Origin: Sweltsa coloradensis
Taxonomy: Eukaryota > Arthropoda > Insecta > Plecoptera > Chloroperlidae
Length of the DNA stretch: 64,000 nt
Assembly (NCBI GenBank): GCA_024449915.1
Contig: JAMZAV010000109.1
Location: 310,001-374,000, forward strand
Reading direction: 5' to 3'
Shown: positions 19,005 to 29,070 of the stretch, in pieces
Position numbering within the stretch: the first letter of the stretch is position 1
Layout of the letters: each line of letters starts with the position of its first letter
Program-made: the position numbers and the translations under genes
The notes under the pieces: model-generated
Database searches by the model: none
What the model saw: only the letters and a program-made list of their open reading frames with translations
Told to the model about the DNA's origin: nothing

Positions 19005-19737
19005 AAAAATAGACTGAAGGATGGTCATGAGTTTTGCTGGATACCTGGACACGTGGGCATACAGGGCATCAAACACGCTGATCGGGCTGCTAAGGAAGCT
19101 TCTCAGCGCCACGACGTTGATTTCAAACTAGTTGCCGTTTCAGATGTCAAGAGTGGATTCAAGCAGCGATTGTTGGATTTACGACAAGCATCTTGGGATG
19201 TGGTGACAAATAACAAATTGCGTAGTGTGATGCCCACACTGACTAATATAATTCGTTACCTACGTCTCGACTCTCACGTAGAGAGGAGGTGGTACTGTCC
19301 AGAATTCAAATTGGCCACACAAGTCTCCCAAATGTGACACATGTGATGTACCTTTAACCGTACATCATGTGCTGGCAGAATGAACCAAATAATTATGTTG
19401 CCTTGCGCACGCAATTTGATCTCTCCCAATCATATGATGAACTTCTAAAATATGATAACGGAGACAAACTTTCTAAATTTCTCATGGAAAGTCGTTTTTT
19501 AACAAAAATTTAATTCAAATCAAACACATTTCCTTAATTAATTTATATTTCCATTAAAATAAATAGTTTTTGTTTTACTATTACTATCACCACCATCATT
19601 TTCTTTTTTTTATGAACTAAGAAAACAATATAATCATCAAACATAGGTACCATAAACTTCTTTAGTTAACTTTCAATATCACAGGCGGCGCGATATGACC
19701 TTACCGGTTGAACGCCCTAGTTTATCACGTCGTCGAT
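19005..19737 (+). mobile_element. LINE-A with RNase H C-terminus
   Basis: Extends further 5' than the other copies. FCWIPGHVGIQG...HADRAAKEA is the last part of a retroelement RNase H (the conserved His of PGHVGI and the Asp of ADRAAKEA). Then DLRQASWDV and SVMPTLT, a frameshift and a degraded knuckle (CDTCDVPLTVHHVLAE in another frame). The 3' UTR has hairpin AGGCGGCGCGATATGACC and a CACGTCGTCG end. Several frameshifts make it inactive. Confidence 0.8.
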
Positions 19738-19869
19738 ACTTCATGCTTCTTTGAACACTGCTTCACCATGCTACATACAATTTATGAAATATTGCTCTTA
19801 CTTTAAATGGCAGAAGAGATGATTGAGCCATTCAAGATTCACCATAGTTTCACCATAAGCCGTACACGA

Positions 19870-20217
19870 TACTGTTAACAGAATGTACCAAATGTTGCCG
19901 TGCGCACGCAATTTGATCTCTCCCAAGCATAAGGAGAACTTCTATCATGTTATTATAACGGCGACAAACTTTCTAAATTTTTCATTCAAAGTAATTTATT
20001 TAACAAGATTTAATTCACATCAAAAACATTTAATTTTTTAACCAAATAAATATTTTACTTTATTTTTCTATTACTATCACTGCAATAATTTTCATTTCTT
20101 TTATAAACTTAGAAAACAATATAATCATCAAACACACAACAAACTCATCTTTTTAAACTTACAATATCTCAGGAGGCGCATTCCTAAACGGTTGTAGCGC
20201 CCTAGTTTCACATAACG
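19870..20217 (+). repeat. LINE-A 3' end with short ORF remnant
   Basis: Starts at GTTAACAGAATGTACCAAATG (the end of the knuckle region), with DKLSKFF-type remnants, the UTR, then AGGAGGCGCATTCC, a deletion within the loop, GTAGCGCCC and TTTCACATAACG. The tail has diverged. Confidence 0.7.
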
Positions 20218-21092
20218 TATTTATTTGGACAGTATTTTTCTTGACAACGAAATAAATTTGAGTCATCTATTTAACAAATCTCTATTAACGCCATGATGTT
20301 GTTATGTGTAGCTTATATGTGCTTATAGTAAGTCGTCAAAAAATACTTTCCAGAATAATACTACACCATGCTAGATACAATTTATGAATTAACGCTATTA
20401 GTGTGAACGGCAGCAGAGATGGTGGTCACTATGGTTTCCATACGATTTGGTGTTTCTTCCTTTATCCTCTTAGGTTTATGTTGAGTCTATCACGCAAAAT
20501 TTATGCAATCAGGTGAAACCAGAGGGTGGCCGATAAAAAGCGATGGCCAGCCTTGGAATCCCTCTTTCACACCGGAATAACCTCAGGCTACTTTCACCCA
20601 CCCCCACAGAGTCTTGTGAAAGGCTTATGAAATGGCAAAGTGAGTAGTTGTAAGCCCAAGCCCAAGAATAAACGCTACGTGTGGTAAATCCCTTGGAAGC
20701 GTTGATAGCTTTGCGAATAACTTCGGTCTCAATGTTTGGAAAGAGTTTTCGGAAACCACCAGGAGATGTGCTTTGATAGGTTTCACATCGGCGAAAAGTA
20801 AACAAAAATTTACGTGATAAAATGATGAAATAACTTGCAAATTAACAAAATATTCGCTTGCAGAGAAAAGTAAATCAAAGGATGAACACGAAACGTATTA
20901 AATCTAGCTTTAACATGACATGTAAGCATGGTCGTGTTCATTTTCAAAACACTTAAAAAAACAAAATATTTTAATGCAAGATATGATTCAATAAAGGAGC
21001 ATCCGTAGTTGGTACATTTATTAACTTCACAAAAGAAATAATGTGAAGAACATATGTTTAATATATTAGGTTTTCATTATAACGCAGTTTCT
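20218..21092. other. Unassigned spacer with a minus-strand open frame
   Basis: A 98-codon minus frame at 20509-20805 (it includes TSPGGFRKLFPNIETEVIRK) overlaps a 71-codon frame. No family is recognised and no flanking splice sites are evident. No repeats are shared with the rest of the window. Confidence 0.35.
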
Positions 21093-21105
21093 CATTTTTC
21101 CCGGA

Positions 21106-21469
21106 TCCCGTCTGGGCCCGGGGTAGAATTGGCCCAGAGCATGGCTCTGCTAATCGTAAAAGGCGATTCAAGAGAAAAAGTCCACCTCGCAAACATCAGC
21201 TAGAAAGAGCGGAGTATCTTACTCCCCGAAACTAGAGGCGAGCTCTGGCAATCGTCGTCGGGGACCTTGTCCCCTTCCCTTGACGACCCCCCGGCGACGA
21301 TGACAGTGACAACGAACGATGACAAAGACGATGACGACCGCGACGTGAGGAACCCCCTTTCCTCCACTTACCCGTGGCTGGTTCTGACCAGCATGGGCCC
21401 CTCCTCACGAGCTAGAGTGGTGCATTATGACCTAACGGTTGACGCGTCCTTAATCCAAATAAACAAAAA
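21106..21469 (+). repeat. SINE-B, full length, 13-bp target duplication
   Basis: CATTTTTCCCGGA occurs at 21093-21105 and again at 21470-21482. Head, boxes A and B and body are near consensus. The hairpin is intact, the C-rich spacer is shortened (CCCCTCCTCACGAGCTAGAG), and the 3' end GAGTGGTGCATTATGACC...AAATAAACAAAAA is complete. Young copy. Confidence 0.9.
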
Positions 21470-21569
21470 CATTTTTCCCGGAGTGCACGTGTGTATGAAC
21501 ACACCATTTAGTCTAGTATGTGGAATGTGTCAAGTATAAAATAAAAATAAAAATAGCATTGCCAAAGAG

Positions 21570-21906
21570 TTATAAACACACAATTTGATCTCTCCCAAAC
21601 ATATGAAGAACTTCTTTCATATAGTAACAGCGACAAACTTTCTAAATTTCTAATCCAAAGTCATCTATTTAACAAAATTTAATTGACATCATACACATTT
21701 CTTATTTCTTTATTTCCATTCTTATAAATAACTTTTCTTTTGCTATTTCTATTATCGTCATCATTTTATTTTCTTAAATATACACTTAGAAAACCATCTA
21801 ATCATCAAGCACACCATTAACTCATCTCATCAACTTTTAATATCACAGGTGGCGCAATATGACCTAACCGGTTGAAGCGCCCTAGTTTCTCACGTCGTCG
21901 TCGTTT
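21570..21906 (+). repeat. LINE-A 3' end with ORF tail
   Basis: Begins at the codons for TQFDLSQTYEELLSY, then SDKLSKFL and a TAA stop after NLFNKI-type codons. UTR and hairpin GGTGGCGCAATATGACC...GAAGCGCCC, end CTCACGTCGTCGTCG. Confidence 0.8.
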
Positions 21907-22618
21907 TACACTCACATCCAAGGAACCAGAAAATAGTTTCGAACTGAATTATATTTTGAACTAACATAAAAATTGGATATGTTTGCTGTGCAGCACATTG
22001 AAAAACATCTTGCTTTAGCGTTGCGTCAAATTGATGTTGAAGAATCTAAAAACCCGTCAGTTTTTACTGCTGTAAATATTGTGAAAATAACAATAGTTGA
22101 GTAGCTGACCGGTGAGAATATCGTTGGCCGCAATGTCACGTTTTGACACTTGCTTTCTGGCTCCCATCCCTCGTTCTGTCCGAGAACCTAATCTTGGTCC
22201 TCCCTAGGCGACGATCAGTGTCGATCACGTCACCATGGAGACGCCGCGCTCGTCCCTGGAGTCGCGCAAGAGAAATCGTGCAACGCTCGGGAAGGGAACG
22301 CCAAGCAGATCGTATTCTGCGCGTGGTCGGGCTAGAGTACAGAAAATTACTTTTCATCGGAGTAGACGGTTTCTTTACGTTAGTCTTGCCCAGGGACAAC
22401 ATTCCCGTTGTAGGGTGTCTGACTATCGGCGGGTGTGAATGGCCGAGAAATATTCTGGTAGACTTAAACCGAGATTTCATCTTTAGATTGAGGAAAAACA
22501 TAAGGAAAACTTCAGGCTGGTTTGCCTGTGGTAGGTACGCCGGTGACTTCAAAACAACGACTTCTTCCCCGTTTCCTCTACCCTTTTCCCCTTCCTTACT
22601 TTAGAATAAAAAGACGCG
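21907..22618. other. Unique region with CpG-rich open frames
   Basis: Between about 22130 and 22340 the sequence is rich in CpG and open in several frames. ATG at 22235 has a strong initiation context (GTCACCATGGAG) and opens 67 codons starting METPRSSLESRKRNR. Frames of 153 (+) and 138 (-) codons overlap it. No family is recognised. A first exon or a small CpG island is possible. Confidence 0.3.
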
Positions 22619-22729
22619 GAAAGAGAAAAAGTCCTGACCAGCATGGGCGCCTCCTCCCCATAACCCCTAGGCTAGAGTGGTGCGTTATGACGTTGGTTAA
22701 CGCGCCCTTAATCCAAATAAACTAAAATC
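22619..22729 (+). repeat. SINE-B with large internal deletion
   Basis: AGAGAAAAAGTCC is joined directly to TGACCAGCATGGGCGCC, so the entire body and the first hairpin arm are missing. 3' end GAGTGGTGCGTTATGACG and ACGCGCCC. Confidence 0.7.
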
Positions 22730-23012
22730 ATCTAGCAAACATTAGCTTTTAGTACGTAAGGGAGTATTTTACACCCAGAAACTAGAGGCGAGTTCTGGCA
22801 AACGTCGTCGGGGACCTTGCTCCTTTACTTGACGACCTCCCCGACGACAATGACAACACGAACGATGACAAAGACGATGACAACCGCGACGTGAGAACCC
22901 CCCTTCCCTCACCATACCCGTGGCTGGTTGTGACCAGCATATCCCCCACATTCCCCTAGGCTAGAGTAGTATTATGATCTAACGGTTAACGCGCCCTTAA
23001 TACAAATAAACC
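22730..23012 (+). repeat. SINE-B lacking its head
   Basis: Starts at ATCTAGCAAACATTAGC, directly after the A-rich tail of the previous copy. Body CGTCGTCGGGGACC, ACGATGACAAAGACGATGAC, CGACGTGAGAACC, hairpin CCCGTGGCTGGT-TGTG-ACCAGCATATCCC. 3' end GAGTAGTATTATGATC and ACGCGCCC. Confidence 0.75.
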
Positions 23013-23126
23013 AAACCAATAAACCTACTGTAGAATAAGACAGATAAAGAAAAAGTTCAAACCCGGCACCTCCACCAACGGTAGTATGAATGTTTAAGCT
23101 TCGCTTCCTATTATGGATACTCCCAT

Positions 23127-23178
23127 ATTCATGTTTCTCCTGTATTCATGTTTCTTCCGTACACATGTTTCTCCCAGA
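23127..23178. repeat. Three-unit minisatellite
   Basis: Units of about 20 bp around ATTCATGTTTCTCCTGT, ATTCATGTTTCTTCCGT and ACACATGTTTCTCCC. The preceding 23060-23080 contains AACCCGGCACCTCCACCAAC, a relative of the ACCGGCACCTCCACC motif. Confidence 0.7.
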
Positions 23179-23209
23179 ATTGGTTAAAGTATTCAATACT
23201 AGGACCGAG

Positions 23210-23366
23210 ACGTGAGAACCCCCCACACACACACACACACACATTCCTCCCCTTACCCGTGGCTGGTTCTGACCAGCATGGGCTCCTCCTCCCCCCCCCC
23301 CTAGGTTAGAATGGTGCATTATGACCTAACGGTTGACGCGTCCTTAATCCAAAATAAACTAATAAA
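23210..23366 (+). repeat. SINE-B 3' half with (CA)n
   Basis: Starts at GAGACGTGAGAACC. A (CA)10-like run at 23223-23242 replaces the C-rich segment, then CCCGTGGCTGGT-TCTG-ACCAGCATGGG, a C-run, GAATGGTGCATTATGACC and GACGCGTCC. Confidence 0.8.
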
Positions 23367-24348
23367 ACTATAAAAAAAATTAGGACCATGATAATATAAG
23401 GATAGATAAGAATTTTTTTTGTAACTCGAACTGTGTGGGTCTAGCGGAAACAAAATCTCAAAGATCTTTCGAGACTCCAAAGAGGTTAGTAGGTCGCCGC
23501 CAAACACACCGTATCCATCCGGTTCTCGCAGCCCCTAACACGTCAGACCTTGCGTTCTACATACTCTCAACCTATCACCGCAGTGTTCACAAATCAACGG
23601 CAGGCAGTCGGGCACGTAACCGCCACAGCCCGTTCTACCCGGGATAGACCTTTGCGTTTTCAACGCCGGCGTTTCAGACATCAAGCGTAATTTATTAGAC
23701 ATGGGGAGAATTTAAATCGGGGTTATGTGTAGCGATGCTGTGTGATGTGATTCGTGCTAGAATTCAACACACTAAGGTTCAGCGGTGGGAATCGTTTGGA
23801 TCGTCATGTCTAAAGTAAAAAAAGCACACATTTTCTACGCACTGCAAGTATACTTTTGTTGTAAAACTTGTCATTTAAAAATATATTATTACTACCACTG
23901 ATTCGTGCGCTGGGCCCCTGTGGTGATCTAATACTATAAATGGCCAATCATCGATCAACAATGCGATTTAATTCCTATGTATATCCCTTATCCCTGCTAA
24001 ACCACGCGTAACAGCCAGGGATTATGGTGTGAACTATACTGGCTATAATGTGTACTTGTCATCTGTCACCAAAGCTCCCCGTGTCAATTAGAGGTAAACG
24101 CGTCAGGACAGCCTACTGGCTGGCTATAATTTACCGTGGGGTCTAGAATACTGGGTGTCAAATGAACAATCACAGAGTTTAGCGTGAAGACAACCTCAGG
24201 ACTGTTTCTATGTAATTGTCAACGCACTAATGGTTTACGAAGACAGGTAAATGGTTGCTATCAACATATTTTTGTCTGCAATATTTTGCAAATATTTTGC
24301 TCCTTGTATATCTCATTCAAAGCATTTTGGTAAAGGGAGTTATAATCA
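23367..24348. other. Unassigned spacer
   Basis: Contains a 70-codon frame at 23435-23647 without motifs, and TGGCTATAAT twice near 24046 and 24119 (AACTATACTGGCTATAATG, CTGGCTGGCTATAATTTACC). I see no exon, RNA gene or window-wide repeat. Confidence 0.35.
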
Positions 24349-24672
24349 CGATTCAAGAGAAAAAGTCGACCTCGCAAACATATGCTAGTATGTAAGGAAG
24401 TGTTTTACTCCCCGAAACTAGAGGCGAGCTCTGGCAATCGTCGTCGGGGACCTTGCCCCCTTCCCTTGACGACACCTCGACGACGATGACGACAACGACA
24501 CCACGAACTATGGCAAGACGATGACGACCGCGACGTGAGAAACCCCCCTTCCTCCCCTTTACCCGTGGCTGGTTATGACCAGCAAGAGCTCCTCCTCCCC
24601 ACCCCCCGTAGGCTAGAGTGGTGCATTATGACCTTACGGTTGACGCGTCCTTAATCCAAATAAACAAAAAAA
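24349..24672 (+). repeat. SINE-B lacking the first 60 bases
   Basis: Starts at ACGATTCAAGAGAAAAAG (box B). GAGGCGAGCTCTGG, CGACGATGACGACAACGAC, CGACGTGAGAAAC, hairpin CCCGTGGCTGGT-TATG-ACCAGCAAGAG (loop and second arm mutated). 3' end near consensus. Confidence 0.8.
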
Positions 24673-24748
24673 CAAAAATCCTCCCCATATCCCCTAGGCT
24701 AGAGTAGCGCATTATGACCTAACGGTTGACGCGCCCTTAATTAAAAAA
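24673..24748 (+). repeat. SINE-B 3' end scrap in an A-rich tail
   Basis: Starts CCTCCCCATATCCCC after the AAACAAAAAAACAAAAAT tail of the previous copy. It has GAGTAGCGCATTATGACC and GACGCGCCC, the canonical GGCGC/GCGCC-like stem. Confidence 0.75.
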
Positions 24749-25264
24749 AAATTCAATTAAACTTAACACTCCAAATGCCATAATTATGATCGGGTGTGCG
24801 GTGGACTATAGTCTCCCACACAGTCATTGCAGTCCGTCACATAAAGAGCATATGGCAATAGCGCTTAAAACGCTTTTTCTCCCATAATGCTTTGCGCGAT
24901 GGAGCTCAATGACGGCAATGAAAATCCTTTCATCATGGAGCTATTATAAATCAATGGTCTCATGGACTTTTCATTTATTTTCTTGTATTCCTACCCAGAT
25001 GGATCGTACCTACCCTACTTATGATATGAATATTGGCGAATTCATGGATATGATAAGGATTAAGGCTTGACCTATTTTCTTTTAATTATCCATTCCCAGA
25101 AAAATACTTTGTAAAAAAATCCAGTCAGGAATGCTGGTTGCCGGTTGGTTGCTGGCTTAAGTTGATTCGATGACAAACAAAAGTAAGAGTTCAATTTTGT
25201 ATTCCATCTATTATAGTTTTACAGGTTGCCTGAGTGTACCATGTTAATAATTATGAACCAACTA
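24749..25264. other. Unassigned spacer
   Basis: AT-rich with no repeats shared within the window. A short stretch GCTTAAAACGC...CCCATAATGCTTTGCGCG around 24863-24900 is not classified. Confidence 0.4.
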
Positions 25265-25413
25265 GGTTTTTATAACAAAAATTTTCTTCCCTTTTATAAA
25301 CTTAAAAAACAATATAACTATCAAACACCATATACTCATTTCATTTCCTTACAATATCACAGGCGGCGCAATATGACCAAACCGGTTGAAGCGCCCTAGT
25401 TTTTCACGTCGTC
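25265..25413 (+). repeat. LINE-A 3' end fragment
   Basis: AACAAAAATTTTCTTCCC, AAAAAACAATATAAC, hairpin GGCGGCGCAATATGACC...GAAGCGCCC (full stem) and TTTTTCACGTCGTCGT. Confidence 0.8.
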
Positions 25414-25864
25414 GTATTAATGCTTTGTAGTATGATCGAGTTGACAAATCTTGAATAATTATTTAGTGTTTTTCTTTTACACGATACATATTTATTTCAT
25501 ATCATAATAAATTGAAACTTGAATAATATGATACAATCAATTTTATATTGATATGTTAATTTTAAATGCCATAGCTCAAATATCTCTCATCAACGTTGTA
25601 TTGAATACTACTTGTAGATTGATTTGAATATGAATGCAGAATCCATCAATGTCGATTGAATGCATTGCTTAATCGCTGTTTATTCATGTATGTAGTTCAC
25701 CCGATGTGTCCATATTGCAGTATCAACTGTTATAGCAAGCACTAACTATACGCATGAATACAAAGCGACATTGCTTCATCATGCAACCATTCAGTCACAT
25801 TCGCCGACTAAATGTAAAGTTTCCTCAATTTGCTTATTTTCGTCTTTGTCATCGTTCGTTGTGT

Positions 25865-26030
25865 CATTGTCCGATGACAAAGACGATGATGACCGCGACG
25901 TGAGAACCACGCTCCCCCTTTCCTCCCCCAACTTGTGTCTAGTTCTGACCAGTAAGGGCTGCTCCGCCCCATATTCCCTAGGCCAGAGGGCGCATTGTGA
26001 CCTAACGGTTGACGCGCTCTTAATTAAAAA
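25865..26030 (+). repeat. SINE-B 3' half
   Basis: Starts ATGACAAAGACGATGATGACC. A hairpin change, GTGTCTAGT-TCTG-ACCAGTA, keeps part of the stem (C-A/G-T). 3' end GAGGGCGCATTGTGACC and GACGCGCTC. Confidence 0.75.
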
Positions 26031-26211
26031 AAAGGCTTACAAATGTATTTTTGCTTTTATATTTTAAATAATAAATATAATAAATATGATATGTAACGAA
26101 TAATATATAAAAAATATACCTTAAATATGCAAGCCAAATTGCGATAACATTTTTCCAATTTCAGATTTGCATAACGATATAACTATCCTTTGAAATGCAT
26201 TTAGTTTTAAC

Positions 26212-26330
26212 CCCCCTTCTTCCCCCTACCCGTAACTGGTTCTGACCAGCATAAGCCCCTCCTCACCACATCCCGTAGACTAGAGTGGTGCATTATTCCT
26301 TAACGGTTACCGCATCCGTAATTTAAAAAA
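26212..26330 (+). repeat. SINE-B 3' third
   Basis: Starts in the C-rich segment before the hairpin (CCCCTACCCGTAACTGGT-TCTG-ACCAGCATAAG). Damaged 3' stem GTGGTGCATTATTCC. Truncated at the same place as several other short copies. Confidence 0.7.
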
Positions 26331-26386
26331 AACTAACTTTTAACTATTTCAATAACTATTTCAATATAATATTATTTGCTGGTGTT

Positions 26387-26498
26387 CGAGGCTAGAAAAC
26401 AATATAATCATCAAACATACCTGCATAAACTCATCTCATCACAGGCAGCGCAATATGACCTAACCGGTTGAAGCGCCCGAGTTTCTCATGTCGTCTTA
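26387..26498 (+). repeat. LINE-A 3' end fragment
   Basis: GGCTAGAAAACAATATAATC, CAGGCAGCGCAATATGACC...GAAGCGCCC, TTTCTCATGTCGTC. The stem has one mismatch. Confidence 0.75.
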
Positions 26499-26515
26499 CT
26501 ACGGAGTTCATTGCT

Positions 26516-26890
26516 TCTCCGTCTGGGCCCGGGGTAGAATTGGCCCAGAGCACGGCTCTGCTAATCGTAAAAGGTGATTCAAGAGAAAAAGTCCACCTCG
26601 CAAACATCAGCTAGTATGAAGGGTAGTATTTTACTCCCTGAAAATAGAGGCGAGCTCTGGCAATCGTCGTCGAGGACCCCCCTGTCCCCCCCTTGTCGAC
26701 CTCTCGACGACGATGACGACAATGACACAACGAACGATGACGAAGACAATGACGACCGCGACGTGAGAACCCCCCTTTCCTCCCCTTACCCTAGGCTGGT
26801 TCTGACCAGCATGTCTCCCCCCCCCCTAGGTTAGAGTGGTGCATTATGACCTATCGGTTGACGCGTCCTTAATCCAAATAAACAAAAAAT
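26516..26890 (+). repeat. SINE-B, full length, 10-bp target duplication
   Basis: GTTCATTGCT at 26506-26515 is repeated at 26891-26900. Complete head, boxes A and B, body, hairpin CCTAGGCTGGT-TCTG-ACCAGCATG and 3' end. The CCCC segment after the hairpin lacks the usual CCTCCTCC. It stands at the start of the first unit of a triple tandem repeat. Confidence 0.85.
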
Positions 26891-28690
26891 GTTCATTGCT
26901 ACCATTGTGGGACTTTATGTAGTGATACGACTTAAATAAAATAACCTGTATTTTGTTTTCTTGGTAACTTTAATCAAAACAACACTCGAGACGTGCAGAC
27001 ACTTTGGTGGCAGCGGCTGAGCAAGCAACGTCTACGAAGTATTCACGCCACAGTCTGAACCTTTACCTATAATTTACTCTACAGCAGTAAAGTTGATTTG
27101 GGACAACAATTGGCCATTAGTGGTTTCTAATGGCGTCGCGACGCCTGCATACTTGATGCTTGGCGGTCGACCCTGGGAAGGTATATAGAGTTGAGGGGCG
27201 TAGAGAGACTCTCACTCGCTCCCGAACTCGAACTCGAACAAAAATAAGTTCACATCATAAACATTTCCTTTATTTAATTAGTTCCATTCAAATAAATAAT
27301 TTTTGTTTTGCTATTATTATCATAACCATAATTTTATTTTCTTATATTATATATAAACACTTAGAAAACTATATAATCATGAAACACACCATTAACTCAA
27401 TTCATTAACTTTCTGTATCAAAGGCGTCGCAATATGACCTAACCGGTTGAAGCGCCCTAATTTCTCACGTCGTCATCGTATGATGTTTTCTCATTGCTAC
27501 CATTGTGGGACGTTATGTAATGATACAACCTAAATTAAACAACCTGTATTTTGTTTTCTTGGTTACTTCAATCAAAACAACACTCGAGACGTGCAGACAC
27601 TTTGGTGGCAGCGGCTGAACAAGCAACGTCTACGAAGTATACAAGCCACACTCTGAACCTTTACCTATAATTTACTCTACAGCAGTAAAGTTGATTTGGG
27701 ACAACAATTGGCCATTAGTGGTTTCTAATGGCGTCGCGACGCCTGCATACTTGATGCTTGGCGGTCGACCCTGGGAAGGTATAGAGGGGAGGGACGTAAA
27801 GGGACTCTCAATCGCACCCGAACTCGAACTCGAACAAAAATAAGTTAACATCACAAACATTTCCTTTATTTAATTAGTTCCATTCAAATAAATAATTTTT
27901 GTTTTGCTATTATTATCATAACCATAATTTTATTTTCTTATATTATATATAAACACTTAGAAAACAATATAATCATCAAACACACCATTAACTCATTTTC
28001 AATCAATCAATCAAATGAATAAAATTCTAATCAATATTACAGGCAACGCAATATGACCTAACCGGTTGAAGCGCCCTAGTTTCTCACGTCGTCGTCGTAT
28101 GATGTTTTCTCATTGCTAACATTTTGGGACGTTATGTAGTGATACGACCTAAACAAAACAACCTGTATTTTGTTTTCTTGGTTACTTCAATCAAAACAAC
28201 ACTCGAGACGTGCAGACACTTTGGTGGCAGCGGCTGAACAAGCAACGTCTACGAAGTATACACGCCACACTCTGAACCTTTACCTATAATTTACTCTACA
28301 GCAGTAAAGTTGATTTGGGACAACAATTGGCCATTAGTGGTTTCTAATGGCGTCGCGACGCCTGCATACTTGATGCTTGGCAGTCGACCCTGGAAAGGTA
28401 TAGAGGGGAGGGACGTAGAGGGACTCGCGCTCGAACAAAATTCAATTCATATCATAAACATTTCCTTTATTTATTTATTTCCATTTAAATAAATAACTTT
28501 TGTTTTGCTATTACTATCATAACCATCATTTTCTTTTCTTATATATACACTTAGAAAACAATATAATCATCATACACACCATTTACTCATTTTCAATCAA
28601 TCAATCAAATGAATAAAAATCAAATCAATATTACAGGCGGCGCAATATGACCTAACCGGTTGAAGCGCCCTAGTTTCTCACATCGTCTTG
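26891..28690 (+). repeat. Three tandem units of about 600 bp, each ending in a LINE-A tail
   Basis: Units are about 26891-27480, 27481-28095 and 28096-28690. Each holds CTCATTGCTACCATTGTGGG, AACACTCGAGACGTGCAGAC, TTGGTGGCAGCGGCTGA, GGGACAACAATTGGCC, GGCGTCGCGACGCC (a perfect 14-bp palindrome) and an AACTCGAACTCGAAC run. Each then carries a LINE-A 3' end (hairpin and CACGTCGTC). Units 2 and 3 carry an extra AATCAATCAATCAAATG insertion. Differences are small, so the duplication is recent compared with most LINE-A copies. The unit-specific part is not classified. Confidence 0.8.
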
Positions 28691-28699
28691 GTTTGTCTG

Positions 28700-29070
28700 A
28701 TGAAACTGAACTCGAACACACACTCGAGCTCGAACCTGCTCACGAACTCGAACTCCCCCGACCCGACCCCGACCGTGATCCCGCCCCGGCCCCTTGCCCC
28801 CGGCCACCTACTCCCATGCCCTCCCCTTGCTTGTGGCTGGTTCTGACCAGCACAAGCCTGTCCACCCGCGTCTCCCCACGTCACCCCTTACGTTCCACCC
28901 CTTTGGAAAATATATAGTTATAAACTAACTAATAAACTACATTATCGCAAGAGGCGCAATATGACCTAACGGTTGACGCGCCCTTAAACCTAATAAACAA
29001 AAAAAAATCGAACCCGCACACGAACTCAAACTCGAACTCACACACGAACTCGCACTCGCTCTCGCATATA
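28700..29070. repeat. (CGAACT)-rich simple repeat around SINE-C
   Basis: On the left: CTGAACTCGAACAC, CTCGAGCTCGAACC, CGAACTCGAACTCC. On the right: AACCCGCACACGAACTC, AACTCGAACTCACAC, CTCGCACTCGCTCTCGC. The SINE-C at 28752-29010 interrupts it. The same CGAACTCGAAC words end the unit-specific part of the preceding tandem repeat. Confidence 0.65.
28752..29010 (+). repeat. SINE-C copy 2
   Basis: Almost identical to 1-246. CCCGACCCGACC, CCGCCCCGGCCCC, hairpin CTTGTGGCTGGT-TCTG-ACCAGCACAAG (28829-28855), TTACGTTCC, CCTTTGG, AATAAACTACATTATCGC, GAGGCGCAATATGACC, GACGCGCCC, CTAATAAAC. It is flanked on both sides by CGAACTCGAACTC-like repeats, so it probably inserted into that simple repeat. Confidence 0.8.

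Noticed and set aside
22143..22604. 153-codon plus frame, the second longest in the window
   Set aside because: Overlapped by open frames on both strands in a GC-rich patch, no recognisable family and no good splice sites. Kept only as a low-confidence region.
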